DNA of 64,000 nucleotides, taken from Mauremys mutica (lineage: Eukaryota; Chordata; Testudines; Geoemydidae). Within the stretch, counting starts at the first letter, position 1, and every line of letters starts with the position of its first letter. The notes beneath the pieces are model-generated. The model did not search any database. It had not been told where the DNA came from and saw only the letters and a program-made list of their open reading frames with translations. Below are positions 44,701 to 55,174 of the stretch, piece by piece. Both the position numbers and the translations under genes were made by a program. The DNA lies in the NCBI RefSeq assembly GCF_020497125.1, contig NC_059079.1:51533114-51597113 (forward strand). The letters run 5' to 3'.

Positions 44701-47700
44701 GTAATATCTATTATTACACAGACAAAGTCCATCACAGCTAGTTACATAAAGCATAAAGTGCGCACTTAATGATGCCAGGCTTCAAAGGAAGCACCATTCT
44801 GCCTTGTGTACTGGGAGGAGAGGGAAACTTTTGTTCTTGTAGCTCCACAACAAGTTAGTGCATCCCTTCAAATAATAATCCTACTTAGTTACAGGCCTCT
44901 TCTGGCTGACTTCAGGAAGAATGGAGGTCATGGACTGCTTACCCTGCTCCTGTCCCATTTCAGGTGGAATTTCCATAACTGGAGATTTAAGCCCAGGTTT
45001 CTACTGGCAGAAACTAATTAATCTAGCCACTGTGTGTTAACACACACACACCCTGGGGTAGAACTCAGTGGGGTATGAACAGGGTCTTCCATCACTTAAG
45101 CCTCATGGTGGAGTTTCATTTAGCAGAGTGAGAGGAAGGTGGCCACACAAGAGGTCTGTATAGTGCTGTATATCCCTGTACCTCAGCAGGGGTGTCAGTC
45201 CCAGTCTTCAGTAGGCTCAGGAATTAGTGGACTTGAAGAAACACAAAACTGGAGCTGCTAGAACCTTCTGCAGGGCCCACTTTCCACCTAGCCAGATGGC
45301 TTCAGCAGATGCTACACTGCCATTGGCCACATTACTCTGTGGCTTCTAAGTATCAGCAGTAGAGGGACCCAGAGGGAGGCACATACAAGCCCCAAATGTA
45401 TTGCTTCTTGGACTTCCATGTAGAAATCCCCAGGCTCTTGCAATGGACAGTTACAGAGAGCAGCACCTCACCTTTTCTCTTTCAGGGAACCCCAGGAAGA
45501 GGTCTCCATGAAATATTAAGCAAAGGAGATGGTACAGTTGAGGCAGCGAATCCCCATTCCATGCAGAAGAGGGAAATCCACAGACAGAGGTACCTATTAC
45601 ATTTGTAGCTCCATGAGCAACAACCTGTCCCCATTAATTTACAGTTTGGCTGCTCCAACACCCACTGCAGTTTCAAATATGTAAGCTATTCCTATTTTCC
45701 TTCCTTTGGGACCAATCCAATGGAAGCCTTTGCATTGACTTTAGTGGGAATGTGAAACAATCTTCATTTCACCTCAGTTGTGTTTGCATTTCGGAGATGG
45801 CTGAAGTAATAAACTTATTTATACATTATACTCAGGTAAATCTGGGAAGAGCTTTGAGAACCTTCAGGCATTATATAAATAAAAACTAGCCATTATTATT
45901 ACAAATACAAGTTCCAAGTATCTATTGTGAGTTCTCCAAATTATTATTTATGATTCTATGATAATCTAGACAATTATTAATACACATTAGATTATTAGAT
46001 GAAAACACTAGTCAAGGAGGTTAGATAATTAAAAGGCATATGATTTACTGTGCTTGTGGCAATAAGTGACTATCAAAAAGAAATAAAAGGGAAAGTATAT
46101 ATATCTGGTCCTCCTACAGTGTGTCTCTGCCTTGCAACATTTCTTATTTAAAAGCAAGTCATGCCATGAGCAATTTTCATTATTCTTCTTGAAGTAGGGG
46201 AGAGTAATATAATATCAGTGAATTTAAGTTGACCATTTGCAATATCAATAAAGCCCAATTCAGTTGGAAGTCAGCTTGACTTGTGTGAAAATGTTAAAGT
46301 GCTGTCCCTAATGCATGAGCACATTTCTCTACCCCCTGAGATAACAGCAGTCAAAGAGAAACTGCACACATAAAAGCCTCAGGGATTACTCATAAAAGGG
46401 CAAAGAAATTTATCAAAATTGAGAGAAAGTGTTCTGTACTTTTGAGAAAAGTGAAATCTTGCATGACAAATTGAGTCAGTTTTACACAGTGTAATTGAAC
46501 TGCGCTGCTCAAGTGAAACTCAGTCTACTCAAAGGGCACATCATACAGTGGGAAGGACTGACGTATGTATAGTGTGTTCAAGGTAAATATACAAACATAC
46601 TTGAGAGCTGAGTGACTTTGAAATTTTATTGGAGATACGATGACTGTCAGCAAATACAGCTTTCAGGAAAAAACAAGCTGGGAAGATATAGGCAGTTGAA
46701 CAACTGTTTGTAGCCTGGGCCTGTTTTGTAAAAGGCCCAGGGTTGTACAGTTCTAAGAATTCAGGAAGTAATGTACAACTTTCTCTTTGAAAAGAATGAG
46801 TTGTTTCATTCACTGCAGGAAGATTTTGTTGAGTTTTCAGGGTTCTATTTTTTGTTTTTAATTTATTTCTAGAGTAACATACTAACATAAACAGACCCAT
46901 AAACAAAAATCAGATAATTCCATTTAATACAGTATACAAGATGTTACTCACAGAATTCCTACTGACACAATCTGTCATTTCTCTATATGTAGCTATATAA
47001 AACATAGAAAATGCTGTCAATATTTTACATTGCATTGGTTAACTAAGTGTTTCTGTTTGATCTGCATCTTTTCCAAGGTTCAGTGATGTTTGATGAGCTT
47101 CATGTTTGCATAACATGGCCTTCATTTGATTTATGATATCAGTGTGAAGGGCTCTTTCACAGCCACTTGTGTTCTCCTTCTGTTATGTTTGCAGGGTGTA
47201 GAGGGAGCTGTATTTAAAAGTGGAGGAAAGAAATGGAAAATAGTAATTCCATGTTGATGGAAAATGCTCTTTAGAACTATATTACAAGTTAGTGATCTGC
47301 AACGTTAAACAGATGTAAAGATGATACATGGGCCTATGTTATTCATCTTTTGGAAAAAAAGGCACATGGATATATACTGTCAAATTAATACATATCACAC
47401 ACACATTCACAACCCTCCACTCTGTTATAAAGAACGTTATTAAGGTTGAGAAGTAAAGTACTCCAAAATTAGAAAATGCCAGAATTAAGGTGTCCTTAAT
47501 TGGACATGCATCCTTAATTTGGGCATCTTGTGTATATACATTATGTTACTGTCTTTAATTTATCACATACTATTTTTTTTCACAGAATACCCTGCCTCAT
47601 TCAGTCACAGAGTAGCTGGTGCTCACCTATTCAATATTTTATTGTATACTCTTTGTTCAAAGTGCACCCATGACCTATTTACTGCACTCTATCCAAACCC

Positions 47701-48109
47701 TACTCTGAAGACAGAATTACTGTTTTCCTTGGGGCCTTTTCTATTGCATTGATCACTATTACTTCTGAGTAGACCTGGTTGGAAACCAGAGTTTCCATTT
47801 TCCTTCAGAGAAATTCATAAATAATAGCCCTCTTTCAAAATGGCACCAACTCTCATTGTTCTCAATGGGGAGGAGATCAAACACTTCCCTTAACAAATAT
47901 GGCTACTGCCTCCAGTCATCTTCTCTTCACAGTGCTCCTCTCTGCTTCTGAAAGCATAGAGACTTTGAGAGCAGCTTGTCTTCAGTCCCATTTGGAACAA
48001 TGGGAAGCAGTGGCAGGAAGCGCAAACACTGAACAAAAACATTAATCATAATTTCATGGTTACTGCATGACATCACTATAGGCCAGAGTTAAGGTTCCTT
48101 TTGGAATGT
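41771..48109. other. Long unannotated AT-rich stretch
   Basis: In these 6.3 kb I find no host exon, RNA gene or well-delimited mobile element. GGGCCAGATCCTCAGAGGAT near 42652 is a half-copy of an old palindromic repeat. The largest ORF (121 codons, minus, 46541-46906) lacks any recognisable domain. Confidence 0.4.
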
Positions 48110-48117
48110 GCAATGTG

Positions 48118-48460
48118 CAGGGCCGGCGCTTCCATTAGGCAACCCTAGGCGGTTGCCTAGAGTGCCAGGATTTGGGGGGCGGCATTTTGTGCGCTCCCCA
48201 CGGGGCACATGGGAGCTTCCAGATCCGCTCCCATCGTGCAGCGGAAGAAGGACTTTCTGCCGACGTGCCGCGGAAAACAGTGGCAGGCAATTGAGCAGCT
48301 CAATGACTGCCGCTGTCGCCTGCGGCATCTTGGTGGAGGGTCCTTCTTCGGCAGCGCGATGGGAGTGGAACCAGAAGCTCCCACGTGCCCCGTGGGGAGC
48401 GCACAAAATGCCGCCCCCCGAATTCTGCCTAGGGCGCCAGATACTCTGGCGCCGCTCCTG
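48118..48460. mobile_element. hAT foldback MITE (343 bp) with perfect target duplication
   Basis: Starts CAGGGCCGGCGCTTCC and ends CTGGCGCCGCTCCTG, imperfect inverted repeats. GCAATGTG is duplicated exactly at 48110-48117 and 48461-48468. The interior is a long GC-rich palindrome (GGCGGCATTTTGTGCGCTCC against GGAGCGCACAAAATGCCGCC), which is why ORFs appear in several frames on both strands. No transposase sequence. Confidence 0.95.
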
Positions 48461-48468
48461 GCAATGTG

Positions 48469-48839
48469 AGATTTTGCATGTACATTTCTTTTACTGTTCT
48501 TGTCCCTGCTTTTAAATTATTTATTTTTCTTTTAAACATTAGCAACTCATCATATATACATGTGTGTGCCACCTTAAATGAGAGGTTTTAATTTGTTAGT
48601 ATACAGGAATGGCTTCACCTATCAAAAGGAACATTACATAACAGTTTTATAGAAATACTTTATCCAGTTTATACTGGATATATAAAGGTACATAATTAAA
48701 ACTGTGATATGTTGTATGTGCTAGCTTACATGTTGAAATATTTCTGTATATGTCTCTCTGATCATTTTAAGAAAACATATATGTGAAGATGTCAGACTAT
48801 GCAATGCAGCACATTTAATTTAAATGCAGAGTAATTTAG
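48469..48839. other. Unannotated AT-rich spacer
   Basis: Nothing recognisable. Confidence 0.4.
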
Positions 48840-49252
48840 ACAGAATGCTAGTGGCTAATGAGTGAGCCAGCCCTCTACTTAGATGCCAATTAGTTCCCCA
48901 GAGAAAGCTGAGGGAGGTAATTAGATACTCAGGCTGGCTAGCTGGCTGGGATAGAGGGCCAATTAGCCCATCAGCCCAAGTCTGATAAATAGGCACAGGA
49001 AGGAAGTGCCAGACAGAGGGAGGGTTAGTTGAGGAGTCACACATAGGCCTCAGGGAAGAGCAACCTCTGTTTCCCTCAGGTCCTGAAGAGAGAGTCAAAG
49101 CACTGCAGATTCTGTAAATAGACTGTTGCATGGGGAATGTTATGGTAATGGTGGAGGGAATTTAAAATGAAAGGGTGCTGGGATTGCACATCCAATGGAG
49201 TCTGCACAGTTTCTGGGGGAAGAAGACAGGAGCAAAATCACACCCTGTTACA
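48840..49252 (+). mobile_element. LTR-like segment, relative of 38651-39000
   Basis: Shares the AATTAGCCCATCA / GATAAATAGGCACAGGAAGG core with the earlier segment. It has TGTAAATAGACTGTTGCATG near 49115, parallel to the AATAAACAGCATGGCATG of the first copy, and ends near CACCCTGTTACA (about 49250), a plausible LTR end. The 5' boundary is not visible, so it may be truncated. Confidence 0.5.
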
Positions 49253-50273
49253 GTAATATACAAGGGAACAATATCTGTATGAAGAGTTAAACATTTGCAT
49301 AGGCAGTTGCTGTTATTCCAAGGAAACATATGAGTGAGCCTACCTATCAAGCAATATCATGTACTGAAACACTCGTGAAAAATTATACCAGCACAATGAT
49401 CTAGAGGGCCAGAGAATTCTATACAGCCTGTATCTCATAGAGCTATTGTAGCTCAAAAGGAAAGGGTCAATTAGTGCTACTGGTCTCCCAGAATTCATTA
49501 AGCTAATAATATATTGTTCTTATCCATAATTAAGCTCATTATTAGGGGGTCAAGGTGTGTGCATTTGGATGAAGTCTTGGGAAGTTTATTATTTTATTGC
49601 TAATGTGTAACGAATACCTGGAATATCCACTATGTTAACACCTTGGAATAAGAAAGACTTTGACTACAAAAGGGGTGAAATCTACTATATGGACAAGTCC
49701 ATTCAGTGATGATGACCTAATTATCTTATATACTACTTGTTAAACTACAAAAGATAACACATTTTATGACTTGAAGAAGACATTTAGAGGATCTCATGAT
49801 CCTATGTTGTAAGGGCAAAACCAAGCTATATCTCCCACTGTGCCCCACAAAGAACTCCAGCTATATCTTTAAGACACAAGAGCTTCCTTTCTAGGAATAA
49901 AAGAAAATCCATAATGTGAAGATATAGCAACTCCTCTCCCAGTCATGTTCTGTGTTCTGAGATGTGGAATTGTTAAAGATAATTAGTAGAACTCCGGACT
50001 GAATTTGATTTCAAGTGAAAAGATAGTTCCTTAACCTTTAATCAATTAAACCGTTATCCGTACATGTAGCTGCTGAACATGACTGACATGAACATCATGC
50101 ACCTAGAAATTAAAGAAACTGTGGTATAGAATCATGAAAAACTACAATTTTTTTTCTAACCGCTATCGATATTTCAAAGCTGCCTTGGATTACTTTGTTC
50201 GCAGTGGCACCTGTACTAACTAGCAAAGGTATAGAAATATATACAAGCTAAAATGTTCAGTCTACCAAGTCTA
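49253..50273. other. Unannotated stretch
   Basis: No gene or delimited repeat seen. Confidence 0.4.
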
Positions 50274-50371
50274 AAATTAGGTACCTAAATCAAGTGCCCT
50301 GATTTTCAAAGGTGCTGAGAACACACTGATGCCACAGAAGTCACTAAGTATGGATTTAGGTGCCCAACTTT
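50274..50371. repeat. Ancient palindromic repeat with TAGGTACCTAAATC ends
   Basis: TAGGTACCTAAATCAAGTGC at the left is inverted as GATTTAGGTGCCCA at the right. The inner GATTTTCAAAGGTGCTGAGA is typical of an old amniote palindromic element. No coding capacity. Confidence 0.6.
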
Positions 50372-50803
50372 AAAAATCCTAGTTTGCTAAACAATCCATT
50401 AGTCCTTACCCTCACAGTCTGCCCTGCTCTTCATCTTGGTGCAGAAGAATTTGAGGAGGAGAAAGAAAGCTTCCTCCTATCCTTTTGTGAAACCCCAACT
50501 GGGAACCCTAAAGAATAGGTGAACACACAGAGCCTCAAGCCCACACCGTTTCTCTCATCCCAGGATATTTCCTTCTGCTTTCTCTTCACATCTATACTTC
50601 CACCCCTTAATGCAGGGCTCTTTGCCAAGCTTACTCTGCCCTTGACACTCCCGGGGTTCCTTTTTCTCCTTCTCATTCCCTTTCAGGACATAAGAATTTA
50701 CTGTTCCCTAGATTCCTGATTTTACACTGGACCTGTCTTGGTTGAGAGACTCACTTCAGGTCTTGTCCAACCCTAGATCTATACAGATATGAACAAGTAG
50801 CTT

Positions 50804-51904
50804 TGTGACACTCTGTTTCTTGGGGGAACACCTGCATCCTCATGTTCATCCTTATAATATGATTGTGTGGTATCCAATGCAAAGTTTGTCGTGTCAGGTG
50901 TCTTCGGAAGGCTCATGATGCACTGAGCATTGTTGTTATAGTAACGTTATAGATTGTAATTTCATGTATGTAGTTATGAGGCGGAAAATGTGTCCTCATG
51001 ACTTAAAAAAAGCCCAGGCAAAACCCTCCAGGAGCAGAGGGGTGGTTCACACCTCATCAGGGCATGTATGGGACAAACCCAGTCCAGCCTCACAGGAACA
51101 AAGGACACTGGCCTAGGATCTGTTGGACTCTCGAGTGAGTCACCCCCTTCCCTTGGTCAGTTTGGGACTATGATGAGGTAATGCTTGTCTGACTCTGAAG
51201 AAGTGGACAAAGCCAAGAGGGAAGAAAGAACATGATAAAAGGGAGAGACATTTGCCATGCTCTCTCTCTTCTACCTCCATCTGCAGACACCACCACTAAG
51301 TGACTGAAGCACTGATCAAAGGGGAGAGCCTGGCTGGGGGGCAACCAGACAGACTTTGGTGAGAAGCATCTAAGTTTGTAAGGGCACCAAAAGTGTTAAG
51401 ATCAGCTTAAAATGTGCTTTGCTTTTATTTCATTTGAGCAAATTTGACTTCTTGTGCTTTGACTTATAATCACTTAAAATCTATCTTTTTAGTTAATAAA
51501 TTTGTTTGTTTATTCTATCTGAAGCAGTGTGTTTGGTTTGAAGCATGTCAGAGTCTCCCTTTCGGATAACAAGCCTGGTACATATCAATTTCTTTGATAA
51601 ATTGACAAACTCATAAGCTTGCAGTGTCCAGCAGGTATAACTGGACACTGCAAGACAGAGGTTCCTAGGGTTGTGACTGGGACTGGAGATATTGGCTAAT
51701 GTCATTTGGTTGCACAATTCATGCAGCGGCTGGCCAAAAGTGCTCACTCATGTAGGTGGGAGCAGCCTACATGCTAGAGGCTGTGTGTGAACAGCTTGGC
51801 AGTGGAGGTTCTCACAGAAGAGCAGGGTAAGGCTGGCTTCCAGAGTCAAGGATTGGAGTGACCTAGCAGATCACTGGTCCAGATAACACCAGGGGACTGT
51901 CACA
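50804..51904 (+). mobile_element. Solo LTR (1.1 kb)
   Basis: Begins TGTGACACTCTG and ends GGGGACTGTCACA, perfect TGTGACA/TGTCACA inverted ends. Flanks AGCTT (50799-50803) and AGTTT (51905-51909) are a 5-bp target duplication with one difference. A TATA-like GATAAAAGGG lies near 51236 and AATAAA at 51495-51500, a sensible U3-R-U5 order. No internal retroviral genes adjoin it. Several short ORFs within it are meaningless. Confidence 0.8.
51495..51500 (+). promoter_or_regulatory. LTR polyadenylation signal AATAAA
   Basis: AATAAA about 260 bp downstream of the TATA-like GATAAAAGGG within the solo LTR, the expected order for R. Confidence 0.5.
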
Positions 51905-51909
51905 AGTTT

Positions 51910-52150
51910 GTCTTATATAACCTTGCCTTTCTCAGAATTTTCTGCTATCCCTAGTCTCATTCTGTGCTGAAATCAGGAATAGGCTGTGCTGGTTTTGTAG
52001 CCCTACATAAAGGACCAGCACTTCTCTAGGGTATGTAAGGTCCAGGAAAAGTTGTAGTAGACAAAACCAAAGCCTTATGTTCTTGACAAAAGGGAAGCTG
52101 CATATGGTTATATCAGGTAGTTATTATAGACCTCTCTTCCAAGGTGGGTA

Positions 52151-52154
<4 letters not shown>
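51910..52154. other. Unannotated spacer
   Basis: Nothing recognisable. Confidence 0.35.

Positions 52155-52246
<92 letters not shown>
52155..52246. repeat. Long GT microsatellite (about 46 units)
   Basis: An uninterrupted TG run, long enough to be polymorphic and Z-DNA-prone. Confidence 0.98.
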
Positions 52247-52249
<3 letters not shown>

Positions 52250-53891
52250 AGGTGTGAGATAGAAGGAATTTGATGAATCAGAAGTTGGGGGCCATATGTG
52301 GGAGATTTTTTATCATCAACTTTTAAGTATTTGTTATATTATTTTTTGTCTTTCCTAGAGGCATTGATAAAAGATGAAGTAAAGAGTAGAGAGAGCTGCA
52401 TAAACTCAGTGGGACTACTCAGATACTTAAAGTTAATCACATGTGATAATGAGGTTTACGAATCCTATTCAGAATACAGGCAGAAGAGAGAGAAGAACTT
52501 TGCCAGCTTCCTGGCTGACCACACCTCAGCACAGCTGCCAGAACTGCCAGTCATGGAGACCCATACCCATAACTGGGACTAATAAGGAAAACAAGCCCAG
52601 CTATAAAGGAAGCAGAATAGAGAGAGAAGGGGAGGCAACATTCCGAGAAGTATGTTTAACAGTTGACCTAATGCAAGGTTCTGAGAGGAAGAACAAAGTG
52701 CTCTATTTAGAATTCTAACAGATCATTGTGGATTAAATAGTAATGTATTTCTAAATAAAATGCACAAAGATGGGTTAAGTGTAATATGTAAGATCCGGGA
52801 AAAGCTAGATCATATCCTTGGGGATTGTAAAGACTGTACTGGTGAAAGGAGGTGTTTGTATAGAAAACTCAGCGGCCACAGAGCAACAAAATTTTCTTTG
52901 CAACTTCTATCAAGAATACAAGGAAAATGGGGCCAAATTTAAAAAAACAAAAAAAACAAAAACAAAAAAAACACTGCAATTATTTAACAATACCAGGAAA
53001 GGTGGGAGACTCTAGGTCATGAAAAGAGACAATGTAGAGTGTATGGAGGTCAAATCCAGCAAGTGACAAAAATCACAAAGCAGAAGAAGAGGAGGAGGCA
53101 TAAGAAAAAGGGCTTGGAATAACTGAGGGGAAGCAACCCCATGCCAGGATGCCTTGAGGGAACCAAGAATAAAGAAAAGGAAGATTACAAGCACTCTAGT
53201 CTTAGGGCTGATTGATTCATTTTATATTAAGTTAATGAAATGGCCTAATTTGAGTTATATAGAGGAGAACATGCTGAGTGAAAGTTGGGACACCAAAAAA
53301 AGGGACAACACATAGAGCAGCTGATACATGTTTAAGTGCTTTGTTGGATCAGGGTCTTCTGGGGGAAGTGATTGGGTGGAAAAAAATTAAAAGTATTGTA
53401 TTAGCTGTTCAGTTTTGCTAAGCTGATGATGTGATAGCTCCTCTCTTCTTGGGGCTGACTCTTTACTTATGTCCTACCCTATCATTTTAATATTTGCTAT
53501 GATTATTTGGTTTGTCCTACTGTGAACCACTAAATCTGGGATTTTTTTTTAAAGTACTCTCTGCTGGATACTTATTGTGTTTGAATAAAATGATTTCTCT
53601 GCAGATCAAGGGCATTGTGTTTCTGACACTATCTGAAAAGGTTATGCCCCCTTTTCTATTTATATTTTCTTAGTTCATAACTACTCACACTCTGCCTAGG
53701 AACAATAATTCTAAATTAAGGTTTATGTTATAGGTATGGCATTTGTCTTAGATTCCAGGCAAATGAAATTGTACAAATAGAAAAGTAGCATTACAAAACT
53801 CCCATTGGCTTGAGCCCTAAAATGTGACTTTATTCAATTGATCCATCAGCCCTGAGATTGCCAATCATAACACATTGTTAGAGCCATTTTT
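52247..53891. other. Unannotated stretch with an A-rich tract
   Basis: The ORF at 52298-52582 has ordinary amino-acid composition but no motif or splice context I can identify. An A/AAAC low-complexity run lies at 52940-52976. Confidence 0.4.
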
Positions 53892-54036
53892 TCAGCCACC
53901 TCCTGGCCAGGCTGTCAGTGGCACTGGATACCAAATCAGCATAGCGCAATGGAGCCCAGAACCCCTGAACCCAAGTAATCACCAGCCTCAGCCTCCCACG
54001 TGGCTGATTACAGGTGTGCACCACTATGGACAGTCC
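53892..54036 (-). pseudogene. RN7SL-like: 7SL (SRP) RNA retropseudogene, 5' portion
   Basis: Read on the minus strand it shows GGTGCACACCTGTAATCAGC, then GGGAGGCTGAGGCTGGTGAT, then TTCTGGGCTCCATTGCGCTA and TGCTGATTTGGTATCCAGTG, in the order of 7SL RNA. The last segments correspond to the 7SL S-domain stretch TTCTGGGCTGTAGTGCGCTA that Alu elements lack. Similarity fades after about 110-145 nt and ends in a short A run (GAAAAAATGG). The many substitutions and missing 3' half mark a dead retrocopy, not a functional SRP RNA gene. Confidence 0.85.
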
Positions 54037-54555
54037 TTAAAATGTAAAGGCAGAGAAATTAGGGAGGCTTTACCACCATGTTGCTGATACAGGCTTTATA
54101 GTTAACTTGCTACTTTTCTTCTTGAAGAACACCACAGCCACTTAATATGGAGCCCAAACCGAGTCGCTAGACCCAGGGAACATCACTATGTCTGCCATTT
54201 CTTAGTAGACCCTGTAGCTATTGAACCTCTAGTGAACAACCTCTGGGATAGACTATATTTTCTTCCCAGTAAGTGCAAGGGTTTTTTCACTGTAACAATA
54301 ACACCTGAATCAGCAGGCACTACCCCCTGTCATCTGATAGGGTTATTTTGCAACCCTGATCCAAGTTAAGTGCCTGGGGTGAAGAAATAAAGTGCAGTTT
54401 CTTACCAGCACCCTGATGTATCAGACTTGTATAGCATTTACTAGAGGATTTTTTTTTAATTTGTGCAGAAATGTATCTCCAGTTCTACAAGTGTGATGAA
54501 TATTTCTGATAAGCCATTTTTTTTAAAGTTACTAGTGGTTTTGCATGTATTAATT
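54037..54555. other. Unannotated spacer
   Basis: Nothing recognisable. Confidence 0.35.
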
Positions 54556-54692
54556 TATGGGTGCCCAAACTGTAACACTTTAAAGGAACTTCATTTTCAG
54601 GAAAGTGGTGAAAACCCATCCTTTCAAAATCAGCCCTGTTTAGTATGGCTCAAATGGAACACCTAAAAATTGGAATGCCTAAAATCACCAGT
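54556..54692. repeat. Ancient palindromic repeat
   Basis: TATGGGTGCCCAAACTGTAA with ACTTTAAAGGAACTTCATTT on the left is mirrored by TCAAAATCAGCCCTGTTTAG and AACACCTAAAAATTGGAATG on the right. The pattern 'gggtgcccaa...aaaatcagccc' is that of an old amniote palindromic element related in style to 50274-50371. Confidence 0.55.
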
Positions 54693-54874
54693 TTCTCTTG
54701 AGTACTGGTTCCCTATTCTTGTATTTAAGAACAATAAGAAGGCTAAGAGATGTTAAGTGAAAGAAGTATAAACTGTTTAACATGTTCAATTAGTTGTTTA
54801 ATAAGGTGTTTATGAAGTAAATTACTGGCTTTAAAATAAGATCCAATATGGAGTATATGAACTATTGACCCTTG

Positions 54875-55171
54875 GGTCTGGTCTACACTACGGGGGTGGG
54901 GTCGAACTAAGGTACGTGACTTCAGCTAGGCGAATAGGGTAGCTGAAGTCGAACTACCGTAGTTCGACTGACTTACCTGTCCAGACGCGGCGGGGTCGAA
55001 CTCCGTGGCTCCAAGGTCGACTCCGCCACCGCTGTTCGCGGTGGTGGAGTTCCGGAGTCGACCAGAGCGCGTGGGGAGTTCGAACTATCGTGTCTTGATT
55101 AGACATGATAGTTCGAACTCCGAGAAGTCGAACTCACCGCGTCGACCCACGCGGTAAGTATGGACCTACCC
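54875..55171. mobile_element. Harbinger-type MITE (297 bp)
   Basis: Starts GGTCTGGTCTACACTACGGG and ends TAAGTATGGACCTACCC, an imperfect inverted repeat sharing the GTCTACACTA core with the autonomous element at 446-5375. TTG flanks both sides (54872-54874 and 55172-55174). Internal TCGAACT/AGTTCGA motifs and several short palindromes (CCGCCACCGC / GCGGTGGTGG) fill it. Non-coding. Confidence 0.88.
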
Positions 55172-55174
55172 TTG

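Noticed and set aside
46541..46906. 121-codon minus-strand ORF as a host gene
   Set aside because: No domain, signal peptide or splice context is visible. A frame of this size is expected by chance in 64 kb of six-frame translation.
38651..49252. A single provirus bounded by the two related LTR-like segments
   Set aside because: The segments are strongly diverged, their ends are unclear, and no gag, pol or env similarity is visible between them.
52298..52582. 94-codon ORF with charged composition as a host exon
   Set aside because: The 5' part is a hydrophobic AT-rich translation, there is no acceptor/donor pair I can defend, and a second overlapping frame is equally open.
53892..54036. Primate Alu contamination
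   Set aside because: The TTCTGGGCTCCATTGCGCTA and TGCTGATTTGGTATCC segments match the 7SL S domain that Alu has lost, and the flanking DNA is continuous with the rest of the window.
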